Assembly: GCA_949825045.1 (NCBI GenBank)
Contig: OX463810.1
Coordinates: forward strand, 32,622,201 to 32,686,200
Source: Argyresthia goedartella
Taxonomy: Eukaryota > Arthropoda > Insecta > Lepidoptera > Argyresthiidae
Length of the DNA: 64,000 nucleotides
Direction: 5' to 3'
The notes beneath the pieces were generated by a model that saw only the letters and a program-made list of their open reading frames with translations, ran no database searches and had not been told where the DNA came from. The position numbers and the translations under genes are program-made. Positions 1 to 11,423 of this stretch are shown one piece after another; position 1 is the stretch's first letter; each line of letters opens with the position of its first letter.

Positions 1-60
1 CTATATGATGATATGGAACCCTTCGTGTGGGAGCTCGACACAAACTTGACAGATTTTTGT
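1..60 (-). repeat. Edge of an interspersed GGTTCCGTACC-type repeat
   Basis: Bases 15-50 read on the - strand match the start of the repeat seen more fully at 49810-50245 (GTCAAG..., CACGAAGGGTTCC). The element continues off the left edge. From 60 to 260 I see only AT-rich sequence. Confidence 0.5.
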
Positions 61-466
61 TAAAAAATGCTACCCTTAGCAAAACGTAACTACACATTGA
101 CATTAGTATTTACCCAGGTGCTACTTTACATACCTGTATAATATGTATTATGAATTATCTGAACGATATTTCTATAAGGCTAGTATTTAATCGCTAATCA
201 AAAATACTGATTTTCACAGCAAAAAAGGAACAGCAAAAACACTTTTTATGTCTTGATTATTTTATCTACACACGTATCATAAACCCTCTTCACTACGTAC
301 AAAAACCCACGTTACGATCAGCATAATGTTAAACTACTTGGTAAAAACTCATTTCTTATCTGAAAAATTACACATTATGACCATAATGGGTAATTTTTCT
401 ACAAAGTCAAAGTCAAAGTCAAAGTACTTTATTACTGTAAATATTTACATATACTATATTGGACCA

Positions 467-500
467 CTGTGGGAGAAGCAGGGCGTAGAAACTCCCACAG
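467..500 (-). other. 3' stem-loop of LINE-A
   Basis: Nine-base perfect arms (467-475 and 492-500) flank a 16-base loop just upstream of the repeated hexamer tail. The same hairpin is at 50262-50295, and its distal half is at about 4229-4310. It is a plausible recognition structure for the element's own reverse transcriptase. Confidence 0.6.
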
Positions 501-2009
501 ATTGATTTTTAGATAAATATGAAAAAAAAAATGTTATGAATAATAAGCAGGAATAAATAATTACAAAATTATTAACAGCAAGGTCTGTGTTGAGCCAGAT
601 TAACCCCATACAGTCCTGTCATTAATCTTAAACATTGTAATATCGCTTTTTCGACAAAGTCGCTATAACATGCTTTTTAAATTGCTTAAATGGCAATTTC
701 AAAATCTCCAGAGGGATCTTATTATAGTAGAGAATGCACTGACCCCTGAAAGAATTGCTAACCTTCGCGAGTCTAAATCGGGGCGCACATAGTAAGTGAT
801 TATTTCTTAGGTTAACATTACAGCTATCGCTAAGTTTGGAAAATGTTGTAAGGTTCTTGCGTACATACATTATATTTTCTAAAATAAATTGACTAGCTAC
901 TGTTAGTATGTCAATTTCTTTAAAAAGTTCTCATAAGGAGTCTGTTCGTTTTAAATTATAAATTGCACGAATAGCTCTTTTCTGTAAAATAAAAATAGTT
1001 TGAATATCCGCTGCTTTCCCCCACAACAAGATACCATAGGACATCACACTATGAAAGTAACTAAAATATACTAGCCTAGATGTAGCCACATCCATGCTTG
1101 CTGATGTTCCTAACAGCGTAAGCCGCAGAACTTACCAGCCAATTTATCTATATGGGGTCCCCACTGCAATTTCCTAGCAATGGTTATTCCAAGAAACTTC
1201 GTATCATTTACTAATTCTAACGTGCTGTTGTCTAACACTAAACTGGTCTCAACTTGCCTGACATTTGGAAGTGAAAATTTGATACACTTGGTTTTACCAG
1301 CGTTTAAAAATAAATGATTAACTATGAACCAATTCAAGGTTAAAGACAATACATCATTAATATCATCAAAATCTCCCTTTTGTCTTTCAATTTTGAAGAC
1401 CATTGAAGTATCATCAACAAACAACACTATGTCAGTTAATTTCTCCACCATGAAAGGCAGATCGTTAATATATACCAGTAATAAGAAAGGGCCCAATATG
1501 GTACCTTGTGGAACGCCAATTTTAACACCCGATCCATCAGATTTAACGCCGTTAACTTCTGTCTTTTGAATTCTATTGCTTAGGTATGATCTTAGTAGAT
1601 CCAACGCTTTATTTCTAACTCCGTAATGATTTAATTTAATTAATAGCGTATTATGATCAACACAATCAAACGCCTTCGACAGGTCGCAAAAAACTCCGAT
1701 AGCATCCTGTGCGGCCTCCCATGTAGAATAAATATGAGATATATAACCTGCATCCGTAGTCGATCTACCCCTAGTGAAACCGTATTGTTTGGCGTTGAGT
1801 TGTTTTGTACGGTTGAAGTGTGAGAGCATTTGATTGAGTATAATCTTTTCAAATATTTTACTTAGTGTTGGACGAACAGATATTGGTCTGAAATTTGAAG
1901 GATCACCCTTAACTCCTGACTTGAACAGAGGTATCAGATTACTGTGTTTCATGAGGTCTGGGAAAGCCCCATCGTCAACACATTTATTAAATATATAAGC
2001 TAAGTGTTG

Positions 2010-2358
2010 TTTTATTTATTTTTTATTTATTATTTTTCTGGGAAGCTTACAGCTATATTATTAAACAGTTTTGAACTATGATAAACTAAAGGCTAATTAT
2101 AAGCAACCACATATAGTTAAAAAATATATATATATAACAATAACATAATTGAGGTGATACCTCGCCACACAAAAATTTATTAACTAAAAAAGATCTCGCT
2201 GCTCACGCACCCACCACCTATAACTAGAATTACTGAACCAATGACTTTGACTGATATACCCCACAGGTCTTCCGTATTTTTTAAGTTAAGTAATAATAAT
2301 AATAATAATATCTTGGACACTATTTACACACATTGATCTAGCCCCAAACTAGGATTCC
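2010..2358 (-). mobile_element. Composite insertion in LINE-A: SINE 3' end plus an unknown A-rich-tailed repeat
   Basis: 2283-2358 on the - strand matches the 3' domain of the SINEs at 32203 and 39953 (TTTGGGGCTAG, TGTGTAAATAGTGTCC, then ATT repeats). 2010-2280 is a different sequence with a TAAATAAA tail. LINE-A coding resumes on both sides (TFRLQ before, HLAYIFNKCVDDG after), with some residues lost at the join. Confidence 0.6.
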
Positions 2359-3497
2359 CTGTAATCTAAACGTTTTGACAATGTCCTGGGTATATACATG
2401 ATGAAATTTTAAATAAACCTTACTGACGCTAGTGTTATTTTTGAATAAAGTCTCTGCTTCATATGGAGATGAATTTAGCCGATCTGTTGTGAGTAAGGGT
2501 ACATTGGTGAAGAATGTCTCAAAAGCTCGAGCAACATTAGCTCTGGATTTAACAACATCATCACCTATCTTTAGGCAGAAATCATTGTCCCTTGGTATAA
2601 CTTTGCCAGATTCACAGTTTATTATTTGCCAAACTGTTTTCATTCTATTATTTGAATTTTGAATTTTTCTATTAATGTGTAAAGTTTTTGCAGTTCTACA
2701 AACCAAACTTGAAAGTTTTGGAATATTTTTTAATATAGTCATGAAATTTTCGATCAAAGTTACAGGTTTTTTGTTCATAAAGGTAATACAATATAACTCT
2801 ACTTTTACGAATTCCAAACGTTGCCCAGTCATTAAATTTAGATTTACCGTTGTAGTCACAGACTTTCTTTAATTTAAAAACTTTTTTTATTCTTTCTGAA
2901 TAATGTTGAAGAAGTCCGAGTAGATTTTGTTTGGGTTCTGTTCATTAAAATCCGGTACTGGAAAATTTATATCTAAGTTTTTTGTATATGCTTCTAGTCT
3001 ATGGGATGTAATAGGCCTATAAAAGAATGGACCAGCCTTATCCTTAATAGCAATTGGGAATGAAACTGTTTGACCACTGTGATCGGAAGGTAAGCAGTTA
3101 ATTACACTTTTACTTGTGAATGCACAGTCACAAAAAACGTTATCTAAGCAAGTTTGGCTGGTAAGTGTAAATCTAGCCGGCTCTAAAATACATGACACAA
3201 ATTAAACGATTTGATTGAAGTTATTAATCGTTGTTTCATTGTTGTTCCTACAAGCAAATCTACATTAAGATCGCCACAAATAATTACATTTTTGCTGTTA
3301 TTACATATTCTGACATTATGACGTTATTACATATTATGACATTCAAATTTCAAACGCCGACGCCCGCCTGCGTGCCGCCCCTAGTTTGTCTGTGAAGTTG
3401 GTACTACAGAACAAGCTAGACAACTGCAGAGACACAATGCCGGTCAAACATGCGGTTCCTGAACACATCAAAGAGAGCTTATGATATGTGTGTAGAT

Positions 3498-4228
3498 AAA
3501 CTAGTGTATGTAACTGTACATAATTAGGCATTAAAACTCTCGAGTGATATTATTATGAAACTCGTCCTCCGTCCTCCATTAAGTAGCAGTCACATAAACT
3601 ACTATTATGTGTTCTCAAGTTTAGGTTTTCAGCAATGCATTAATGTTAAGTCAAAAATCAATACATTTTAATGTTCAAATCACAGAGTGTTATGGCTTGT
3701 GTCGCCACGAATTTGTAAATGAGACCAAAGAGTTCCGTTCATCTGAGATAAGGCCAAAACAACTCTTCTTGTTTTTTTTTGTTGTAGTTTTAATCCACAT
3801 TGGTTGTAATAGTCAATGAATTTTTGTCCTATCATTTTCTAAGGTAGCTGTAGCTGTAGCTATGACAAGTTTATTATGTATTTGACCGCCCAGTACCACA
3901 TTAACCTATTCATTATGCATTGTGTACGAGTATGCCTAATTTGTATGTTTTGAGTATCAAAATGTTATCTATCATTTACTATCTTTAGATAATTGATGTC
4001 GTTTATCTCTTAATTAAACCAACAAAATAATAAAGATAAATTTGTGTTTCAACCTTTACCAGTAACGAAAATAAATAATTATTTGAATTGTTTGTCTGAT
4101 ATGATTATGATATTCCTTTGTTTGCATTGTGACTGTACAGTACAATACATAGGCATTTAATTAGTATGCAATGCAGCAAGGCCCAGCAAAATCGTACCTT
4201 TGTGCAAACTTTCCACTCTTACTGAACT
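3498..4228. other. No gene seen
   Basis: AT-rich sequence with no coding frame or recognised repeat that I can support. Confidence 0.5.
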
Positions 4229-4310
4229 TACCACAGTGGTCCAATGTAGAGAAGAGGCAAAAAATGACGTTTGCTAAGTATATGTAAATATTTACAATAA
4301 AAAGTAAAAC
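4229..4310 (+). repeat. LINE-A 3' end fragment
   Basis: It matches the terminal 80 bases of the LINE-A 3' region at 50288-50360 (CCACAGTGGTCC, GCTAAGTATATGTAAATAT). It is a very short, 5'-truncated copy. Confidence 0.65.
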
Positions 4311-4547
4311 ATAAATGAATAAAAATAGCTCGTACGAGGGGTCTGGCACCTTAGATCAACATTGTCATGTCAACACCACGAGGTCAATAGCTTCAAGGGT
4401 CAACGGTTTACTATATCAATGAATTGCGACATTAGTTCATTACAGCAATAAATCATTTTGCCAACAACTCAATACATTAACAATTTCCAACATTGTTTGA
4501 TTGGTTTATTTTTCTTAGGAGGCCATATACTGAACTAATAATATTTG

Positions 4548-4589
4548 AAATCACATGTTGTCAAGTCTTTACTTGAAAACATGTGATTT
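4548..4589. other. 19-bp hairpin with a 4-base loop
   Basis: The arms at 4548-4566 and 4571-4589 pair over 19 bases with one mismatch, around the loop CTTT. No neighbouring gene explains it. It could be a foldback-element relic or a small-RNA precursor. Confidence 0.5.
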
Positions 4590-4689
4590 ACATTTTATCG
4601 GTGCGCCCCGGCCGATATAAATTGCTCTTACATCCGTATAAAGCGATCTAAATTATAAGATTTAAATTAAATATCATAAAACAATATTA

Positions 4690-4945
4690 AATAATGAAGG
4701 ACAATCTTACACAAATCGAACTAGGCCCATAGTTAGCTCAATGAGGCTTGTATTATGGACGGGTACTAGATGACGATATATTTTAATAGAGATAAATAAT
4801 TATGTAAATACATAAAAAAAATACAAGACTAAAAAAAAATTCATGTTCATCACAAAAATATTTGTTCTTATCGGGATTCGAACCCAGGATCGTCAGCTTC
4901 GTTGGCAGGGTCCCTACCCGCTAGGCTAACCGGTCGTCCGCATAG
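4690..4945 (-). mobile_element. tRNA-derived SINE
   Basis: On the - strand the head at 4942-4865 carries an A-box-like TAGCCTAGCGGG and a B box GGTTCGAATCC in tRNA-like spacing. The body runs leftwards and includes a short motif (CGTCATCTAGTACCC, then a GGGCCTAG-type stretch and GTGTAAGATTGTCC) shared with the SINEs at 32203 and 39953. It is a retroposed Pol III unit, not a working tRNA gene: the 3' half of the cloverleaf is lost in the SINE body. Confidence 0.75.
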
Positions 4946-5394
4946 TAAAATTAAAAAGCAATATTTTGTTATCACAATAAAAATCAAAATGTTTATTATC
5001 CAAAAACACAATTGTACAGTAGTTTTTACGGTAGCTCCCACACTAGGCACAGCCTGTGTCGTGGGCGCTTGTAGGCAGCATTACCATTTGATTGGTAGTT
5101 TGTTTCAATTCGCACACAATTTTATAAAACAAAAGCAATTAAACTTACACTTACGAGAAATACAATTTTATAAAAAAATAACACTTATGAAAAAGAGAAA
5201 AAAATATTAAAAGTAGTCAGTTACTGTTCTTACGCCTATTTTGTGATATCATAATAATGTTTTAATAACATTAAAGTATTTGGAATGTAGCCTATGTAGT
5301 TTACATTTTTATAGTATAGTAAAAAGTATATAAGTATAATACATATTTGTAATATATATAAAAATATAAGTATATAATGTAGACGTAGAGTTAG

Positions 5395-8257
5395 TTACCT
5401 ATAGTGGTTAATTCCTATCATTCTTTCGGTGTCGTCGTAATCTTGCTCGTGAAGCCAGCTAACTATTTTCCGTTTTGCTTCTTTAATTGTGGATGACTTT
5501 ATATCACATGCTTTGGCAATTCTGTTGTAAATGAAAGGGTGTAAAAAGAGGGGGAAACGCTGTGCAAAGGTTGTTTGTGCTACTTTAGGTTGCGTTCGGA
5601 AGACACGTTGGTTAAGAAGGCTATTGTATTCTGGTCTATTGATGTTGATGCGGTGTTGGTCTAACGCTGATTTAAGGATAAATAATTTCCGAATGCTCAC
5701 TAAGTTACTGTCTTTGTATAGAGTCGTGGTATCTGACTGGTTTTTTAAACATTACTTTTAGTATTGAGCGTTGGGCCCTTTCCAAGATGAGCATGTGTGA
5801 TTGAGACGATCCTCCCCAACATCCTATGCAGTAGCTTTAAACAGATTGACATAAGGATATGAAGACCAGCTTTAGGGTGTCTTTGTTAGCTCCGTTTCTA
5901 AGGAGTCTCATTATGTGGATCAGTTTTCTGGCTCTACCTGAGAGGGTGCGTATGTGTTTGTGAAAGTTGAGTTTCTCGTCTATCGTGATGCCTAGGTATT
6001 TTATATGATCAGTCCTTTGAATTGTGTCACAGGTACAATTTGCAGCAGAGCGATCGCAAGTATGAATTTGTACAGTAGAGGTGTCGGGTTGTGTGGCTAA
6101 TGTTTTATGGAAGCAAAGGTATTTAGTTTTGTTTGTGTTTAGGGTGAGCAGGTTTTGTGAGAGCCAGTTAGATATTCCTGATAGTCCATTTATGGTTTTT
6201 GAGAAAGTGTCTTTCCAAGATTTATCACTGAATATTAGAGCTGTATCATCGGCATAGCATATTATTTCGGCTGAGACAGAGGTTGGGAGACTGGTTCCTA
6301 TGTCGTTAATATAAACAATAAATAAGGTAGGACCTAAGATACTGCTCTGTGGGACTCCGTAATTTATAGGCATTGGGTCACTGTATAAATTAACAATTTT
6401 CGTCATTTATTTTCTGTCTGTAAGATAGTTGCTGAACCAGTCAAGTGCTACACCCCTAATGCCCAGGTTTTCCGTTTTTGTACTAGAATCGGTATAGAAA
6501 CGGTATCAAAGGCTTTAGCAAGATCCAGGAAAACGCCGATGGAACAGTGCCCTTTGTCAAGCTGGGAAGATACCGAGTTTAAGAGTAGGGTTATTGCGTC
6601 TTCGGTTGATTTTCCCTGTCTGAATCCAAATTGGTTTGATGATAGTAAATTGTTCGATTCTAAGTAATTGATGAGGCGTTTGTTAGTAATATTTTCAAGT
6701 AATTTTGAGAATACCGCAAGTAGAGAGATTGGTCTATAGTTACTAGGGTTGCATTTGTCGCTAGCATTATGAATAGGAGTAACAGAGGCTACTTTCCAGG
6801 AGTCTGGGAAGATGCCACTGAGTAGGCTGAGATTACAAATGTGAAGAAGAGGTTTTACAATATGTTGGGCAATGTGTTTGACCAGAAGATTTTTGATGCC
6901 ATCTAGACCTGGTGCACTGTCGTTTTTAAGTTGTTTGATGTAGCTTGTGAGTTCAAATTCATTAGTTGGTTCAAAGAAGAAAGAGTTAGGTGATGAGGAT
7001 GGTGATGTGGCTTGGGAAGCTAAATTTGTTTCTGTTTGGTTAGTTTTTACCAGTATATCATTAGCTAAGCTGCTTCCTACAGTTGTAAAGTATCTGTTAC
7101 ATTCATTTATGGATTCGATTGGGTTGCTTTTACTTCTTAAGAGCTCGTCAGAAGAGTTTGTTTTAGATGTTGAGATTTCGCAGATATTTTTAATTGTTTT
7201 CCATAACATTTTAGGGTTTTTGTGATTTTCGGTTAGCATTTTATTTTCATATTCTGACTTTACTCGGTGAAGTATATTGACACAGAAGTTTCGGTATCTA
7301 TTGTAGATGGTGTGAGCGGTTGCGTCATTTGGGTGTTTCCTATATTTAAGATGTAAGCTGTCTCTGTGTTTCATGCTTCGTATCAGACCCGGAGTTATCC
7401 AAGGCTTTATGGCATACTGAGCTCGACTGGTTTGCTTGACTTCAGTGTTTCTTGTGATGACCTCATTAAGTTTTCCTGTAAAAATATTGGTTGCCTTTGA
7501 AACATTTTGGCAGTTGGTGACAACAGTCCAATCGATGGCTTTCAGGTCATTTGCTACCTCGTTATAGTTAGTTTTAGATATCTGTCTTTTGGGTGAGTTA
7601 ATAGTTTGATTCGTATTTATAGAGACCATTGCAAGGTCGTGATCTGTAACTGACGTTTTGCAGACTACGGCTATGGTTTTATTTTTAGTTTTTAGGAAAA
7701 TATGGTCTATGCAGGATTTATCTCTAGTGGGTATGGTAACGGCAGGGAGAAAACCGTGTTCTGCAGTTAGGCAAAGATAGTCTGTCTTACGGGTATCGGT
7801 GGAGTCTGTGAGGATATTTATGTTAATATCGCCTGCTATAATTGTGTTGTTACTGTGTTTTAGTGTCTTGAGAATATTGTCCATTGAAACTAGAAAATTT
7901 CCTATATTATGCACGGAGGGAGATCTATATAGATCTATTATTTCAAAACTGTTTGGTAAGCTAATCAGAAGACAGTTTGCGTCAACAAATTCTGGTTCGG
8001 AGATAAACAATGACGCCTCCGTTTTGGTTGGTGTACTTGGTAGTGTATTAATGTGTATATCCAGAAATTTTTCTAATGAGTGGAGAGTGGCCAAGGGAGC
8101 ATTCAGTCAGAATGATAACATCGTAGTTGAGGTCTAGACGATGAAGCAAAGTTAGGAAACTGTCGAAATTGCAGTTATGGCTTCTGATGTTAAATGTTGC
8201 AATTTTCAGATTATAGGAATTTACCAAACACGTTTTTACAGAGTTCAGCTGATTCAA
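5395..8257 (-). pseudogene. LINE-B ORF2 (endonuclease-reverse transcriptase), frameshifted
   Basis: ORF2 of a nearly full-length LINE, read right to left. The N-terminal endonuclease begins at about 8257 (KIATFNIRSHN, ILTECSL), then GDININ, CIDHIFLK and TDHDLAM. The RT follows, with YRPISLLAVFSKLLE, FLDLAKAFDTV, YGVPQSSILGP and CYADDTAL. The C-terminal region (5700-5395) ends SWLHEQDYDDTERM. The reading frame breaks near 8070, between 6448 and 6406, and at an in-frame stop near 5838. All catalytic motifs are still readable, so decay is recent to moderate. The upstream ORF1 at 8690-9568 belongs to the same element. The enzyme would nick the target and copy the element's RNA. Confidence 0.85.
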
Positions 8258-8689
8258 CTGCGTGACTTGGGATGGCTAATGAAATATCGATATCGCTTGC
8301 AATATTCATGTTGGCCATTTTTGTAGTTGAATTAAAGAGTGTGTGTTGTTTGGGTTGTATAAGTCACGTATGGCGCAGCAAGATATCGTGTTAGCGGAAG
8401 ATTTGTATGTATTACGTTTGTCTACATTATAATCATAGTAATATGAGTAATAAAAATAATATTTTATACAGTACATATACACGTGGGTAGATAAATATAT
8501 GAAATAAATAATGTTTGACACATTGCAGCTAGTGAGACTGGAAACAACAATAACAAATGTGGAAAAAGACTCACTCATTTTCAAAGACTTAAATTAATAT
8601 TAATAGTAGTTTTTTCTGGTAGAAAATAATATATCAGGAACTTTAATAATATCATCAGGCACATTGCACTGAGAGGACGTATTAGAGAG

Positions 8690-9568
8690 CTAAGTGGACT
8701 GCGAGGCTTCATTTCGTGAGTATATGGCGGAGAATTTTGGAATGGTGTGGTTTGTATTTGCTGAGGCTGTTGGGGCTGTACGGGAAATGTCCGGAAGGTC
8801 TGGGCCCATGAGGCCGTCAAGGTCATCGGGGTTGCGAATGAGTTGTGGCTTCTTCCCTTCTTTACGAACTCGTATTTGGCCATTTTTGACCCAGGTATAC
8901 CTGAAACCACTTTTTTTGGCTCTGAGTCTTGTTTCAAGAAAAAGCTTGCGGTTAGACTTCGTCAGACGCTCGTTGAAGTAAAGCGTGTTCGTCGGGCCTT
9001 CTAAGTCAATGTCTTTGGTGGTGAGTCCTCTTCTTTCACGCGTGCCATCGATCACCGAGTTTCTTTTTGAGTTTCTGAGAAAGCGTACCACCACGGGACG
9101 AGGTTTTTTCGGTTTTCCGGCTGCGTCGTACTCTTCCTGTTTTGGGCCAACACGTGTAATCAGGTCTACTTCGTTTTCTTCGATAGTGACCCCAATCTTC
9201 ACTGCTACGATAGAAACGATGTGGTGGAGACTTTCATTGTGGGTCTCATTGATCCCGGAAATCTCCAGCTCGGTACGAACAGCGAACTGCTCCTGCTCGT
9301 TGATCCGCTCCCAGAGTCTAGTAGTGTCCTGGTCTGATGTGACTGTTTGTTCACGTAGGAGGGAGATTGTGTTATTCAAAACTGTTATTTGTTCCTCCTG
9401 GTTCCTCAGCTTCTCTGTGGGGACAGTGTATTCATCTGACCGGGCCTCCAGTCTTTGGATTCTTTCGGCCCAGGAGTTCACAGTTTTTAATAGGTTTTCC
9501 AGCTGCTCACTCACAGATACCTTAAAGTCCTTAATGTTTTTAGAGAGAGCATCAAACTTTTTGTCCAT
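8690..9568 (-). CDS. LINE-B ORF1 nucleic-acid-binding protein
   Basis: An intact 292-residue frame. Residues 1-115 are rich in heptad-like Leu/Ile/Lys/Glu and look like a coiled coil. From about 140 to 240 comes the ORF1 C-terminal domain pattern of CR1-like elements: VDLITRVGP, KPRPVVVRFL, LYFNERLTKSNRKLF, GFRYTWVKNGQIRVRKEG. The tail (about 250-292) is Ser/Thr/Pro-rich. By analogy it would coat element RNA as a trimer or multimer. It lies 5' of the broken ORF2 with about 430 b between them. Spacing and strand make it the first ORF of the same unit, whose 5' end is near 9740. Confidence 0.8.
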   Translation of the reverse strand: MDKKFDALSKNIKDFKVSVSEQLENLLKTVNSWAERIQRLEARSDEYTVPTEKLRNQEEQITVLNNTISLLREQTVTSDQDTTRLWERINEQEQFAVRTELEISGINETHNESLHHIVSIVAVKIGVTIEENEVDLITRVGPKQEEYDAAGKPKKPRPVVVRFLRNSKRNSVIDGTRERRGLTTKDIDLEGPTNTLYFNERLTKSNRKLFLETRLRAKKSGFRYTWVKNGQIRVRKEGKKPQLIRNPDDLDGLMGPDLPDISRTAPTASANTNHTIPKFSAIYSRNEASQST

Positions 9569-9739
9569 TATGCCATCAGGCTCGTGGTGTCGATTATGTC
9601 TGTATATGGATGCGAAAGTTTGTTTTGTGGGCCGTAGGTTATTTGTTCAGTTTTCGTCGTACTTCGTGTACGTCCTGCTTACGTACGCCCGCCTCATCCG
9701 ATTCCGCTATTCAGGAGTGTAAGCTGCGTTTTTTTTTTT

Positions 9740-10740
9740 CGATACTGGCAACACTGGGCGTTTTTTTTATATATATTGCTGGCAACTCTAACCCTGACCT
9801 AAATAGTATATTGTTTGTATCAACACTATCAGATAATACATGCAGGGCCCTCTATTGGAAACTTAAGGTATTACTGAGTATTTTGTTTTGCGAAGAAAAA
9901 TAATGACTTTATTAATTAGAATAGCTTTTTGGCACGGATTTTTACGGTCTAAGTACTTTTTAAAGTACACACAAAATTTTGAGGTAGGAAATTATGATGT
10001 CAAACACTGATATTTTGACACAGTTTGTTGTTGTTGTATTGGGTCAATGACCTCTGAGCGTCTCACAGTTTTTACTTGTTTTCGTTATTAAGGAATAGTT
10101 TACGCTGAAAATGTTCACGGAATCGAGGGATAAACACGGGATGCAGCAATGCAATAGATTTCTGTTGGATTTGGCGTGACAAAAATGTCTTTGGAGGGTC
10201 CCCTGAAATTAAGTTTCATGTTTTTCATAATTTCACTGTTAATCACTTAAATCACTAATAATGGTAACTGCAAACACTTTTGTAGGTGAGTTGACAACTG
10301 GGTAGCATTTTTACGTAGTTTTTGTGGTGAAACTAACAATAGAAATATTATTTTTTAATTTTAAAAACAATAACACGTGAAAAACAATGCAAGGGGCGCG
10401 CGCGTACGGTAAAGAGTACGGTTTAAATTAGTGTTTAAGTTTGGTAAGTATATGACCTAATTTGTTTCTTGATGACCTAACAAAATGAACAGAGATTACA
10501 ATATTATTGAGTGTAGATTTGTGAGTAAGTTAAACAAAAAGTGATGATAATAATATGATATGTATTTTTTTTGCTATGTCATTGTTAATGCAGTTGTTGA
10601 CATAATGGTCTGTTATTATTATTATTATTTATTTCGGAGAAACAAACAGAAGTAAATGTACAAAAAAAAAACATGACGGTGCTAAACATGCATTAGAAAC
10701 ATAACAATTAAGTAGGTATAGGTACACTACGCTAAACTTA
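9740..10740. other. No gene seen; small LINE tail at right end
   Basis: No supported coding frame. At 10610-10650 a TTATTA run followed by TTTATTTCGGAGAAAC looks like the 3' tail of a LINE in - orientation, too short to classify. Confidence 0.4.
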
Positions 10741-11330
10741 ACCTAACTTCACATATTTAGGTTTGGCCATTAAAGTTCTGAGGATAACATTTTTGAAACA
10801 TAAATTTGAAATTACAAACAATCTACAACCTGTTCAATTCTTTTCTAAGGCAACAATAATGGTATTTGATCAAATATTATCAGAAAAAAAAAAACAGAAA
10901 TTTGTGTTGAATTCAAATTTTGCATTTGTCAATGGTAGTGAAATCTTGAATATGTCAACTAAAGAACTGCAGAAGTATGGAGCAGATCTAGGACGAAAAT
11001 ACCAGCGAAATTTAAACACAGTTGAATTCTGCCAGGAACTCTTCGTTTTATAGCAAGCTCCACTTTTCCTTGGAATTATAAAAAGATAATATTTTAATCT
11101 CTTGCAACAGATCTATACGCATGATTTGCAAGATGTCTTTCCTAATATTTGTATTGCTCTGCGAATTCACTCTACGCTTCTTGCTACATCTACAAGCTGA
11201 GAGCAAAGTTTTGGCAAACTTAAACATAATGAAAATTATCTACGATCGTCGATGAGCCACGAATGTTTGTCGAGTCTCGCAATAATAGTCTATAATTTAA
11301 TAGTTCAAATCATAATTTACAATTCGATTT
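10741..11330 (+). pseudogene. hAT transposase C-terminal remnant
   Basis: An open stretch at 10763-11050 ends in KELQKYGADLGRKYQ...EFCQEL, the region just before the dimerisation domain in hAT/ZMYM-type transposases. After two stops the same frame continues from 11108 with FPNICIALRI, then a stop, then EQSFGKLK, NYLRSSMSHECLSSLAI. That corresponds to the conserved hAT C-terminal dimerisation motif (consensus ERSFSKLK...NYLRSTM..ERLS.LA). The catalytic region is missing. A dead fragment of a DNA transposon. Confidence 0.75.
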
Positions 11331-11423
11331 ATCTGCAGGAAGCTTGGTCAATAACTTAAAACTAAACTTAAACACATGCTAAACTAAAATAAGATGAGTA
11401 TGCAACTAACGGCTATAACTTAA

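Larger units (their letters stand above)
405..3310 (-). pseudogene. LINE-A non-LTR retrotransposon ORF2, broken, 5'-truncated
   Basis: This is a degraded endonuclease/reverse transcriptase gene read right to left. 3198-2887 is the end of the endonuclease (LDNVF, then SDHSGQ). 2859-2338 is the linker. 1952-1110 is the RT palm, with YRPIS-like FRPIS, DLSKAFDCVDH, GVPQGTILGP and FVDD where FADD or YADD is usual. 870-628 is the C terminus, ending KKRYYNV. Frames are broken between the pieces and inserted DNA lies at 2010-2358. ORF1 and the endonuclease N terminus are absent, so it is 5'-truncated near 3310. The 3' end carries a CTGTGGGAG/CTCCCACAG hairpin and a repeated TTTGAC tail (405-428). The layout is CR1/Jockey-like; the exact clade is not resolved. 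Confidence 0.85.
264..3497. mobile_element. TIR element copy 1, split by LINE-A
   Basis: The left TIR (ATCTACACACGTATCATAA) starts at 264 and the inverted right TIR ends at 3497. The inner sequence (264-404 plus about 3315-3497) aligns in order with the uninterrupted 300-bp copy at 52488-52793. About 2.9 kb of LINE-A lies between the halves, so LINE-A inserted into a resident TIR element. The right half keeps a short open frame that ends in TGA inside the TIR, like the tail of a transposase gene. The superfamily is not identified. Confidence 0.75.

Noticed and set aside
4865..4945. A tRNA gene (A and B boxes present)
   Set aside because: The sequence continues into a SINE body and does not close an acceptor stem; the same holds for 32203-32290.
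8985..9722. 245-codon + strand frame
   Set aside because: It is the antisense shadow of LINE-B ORF1, which has clear domain patterns on the - strand.
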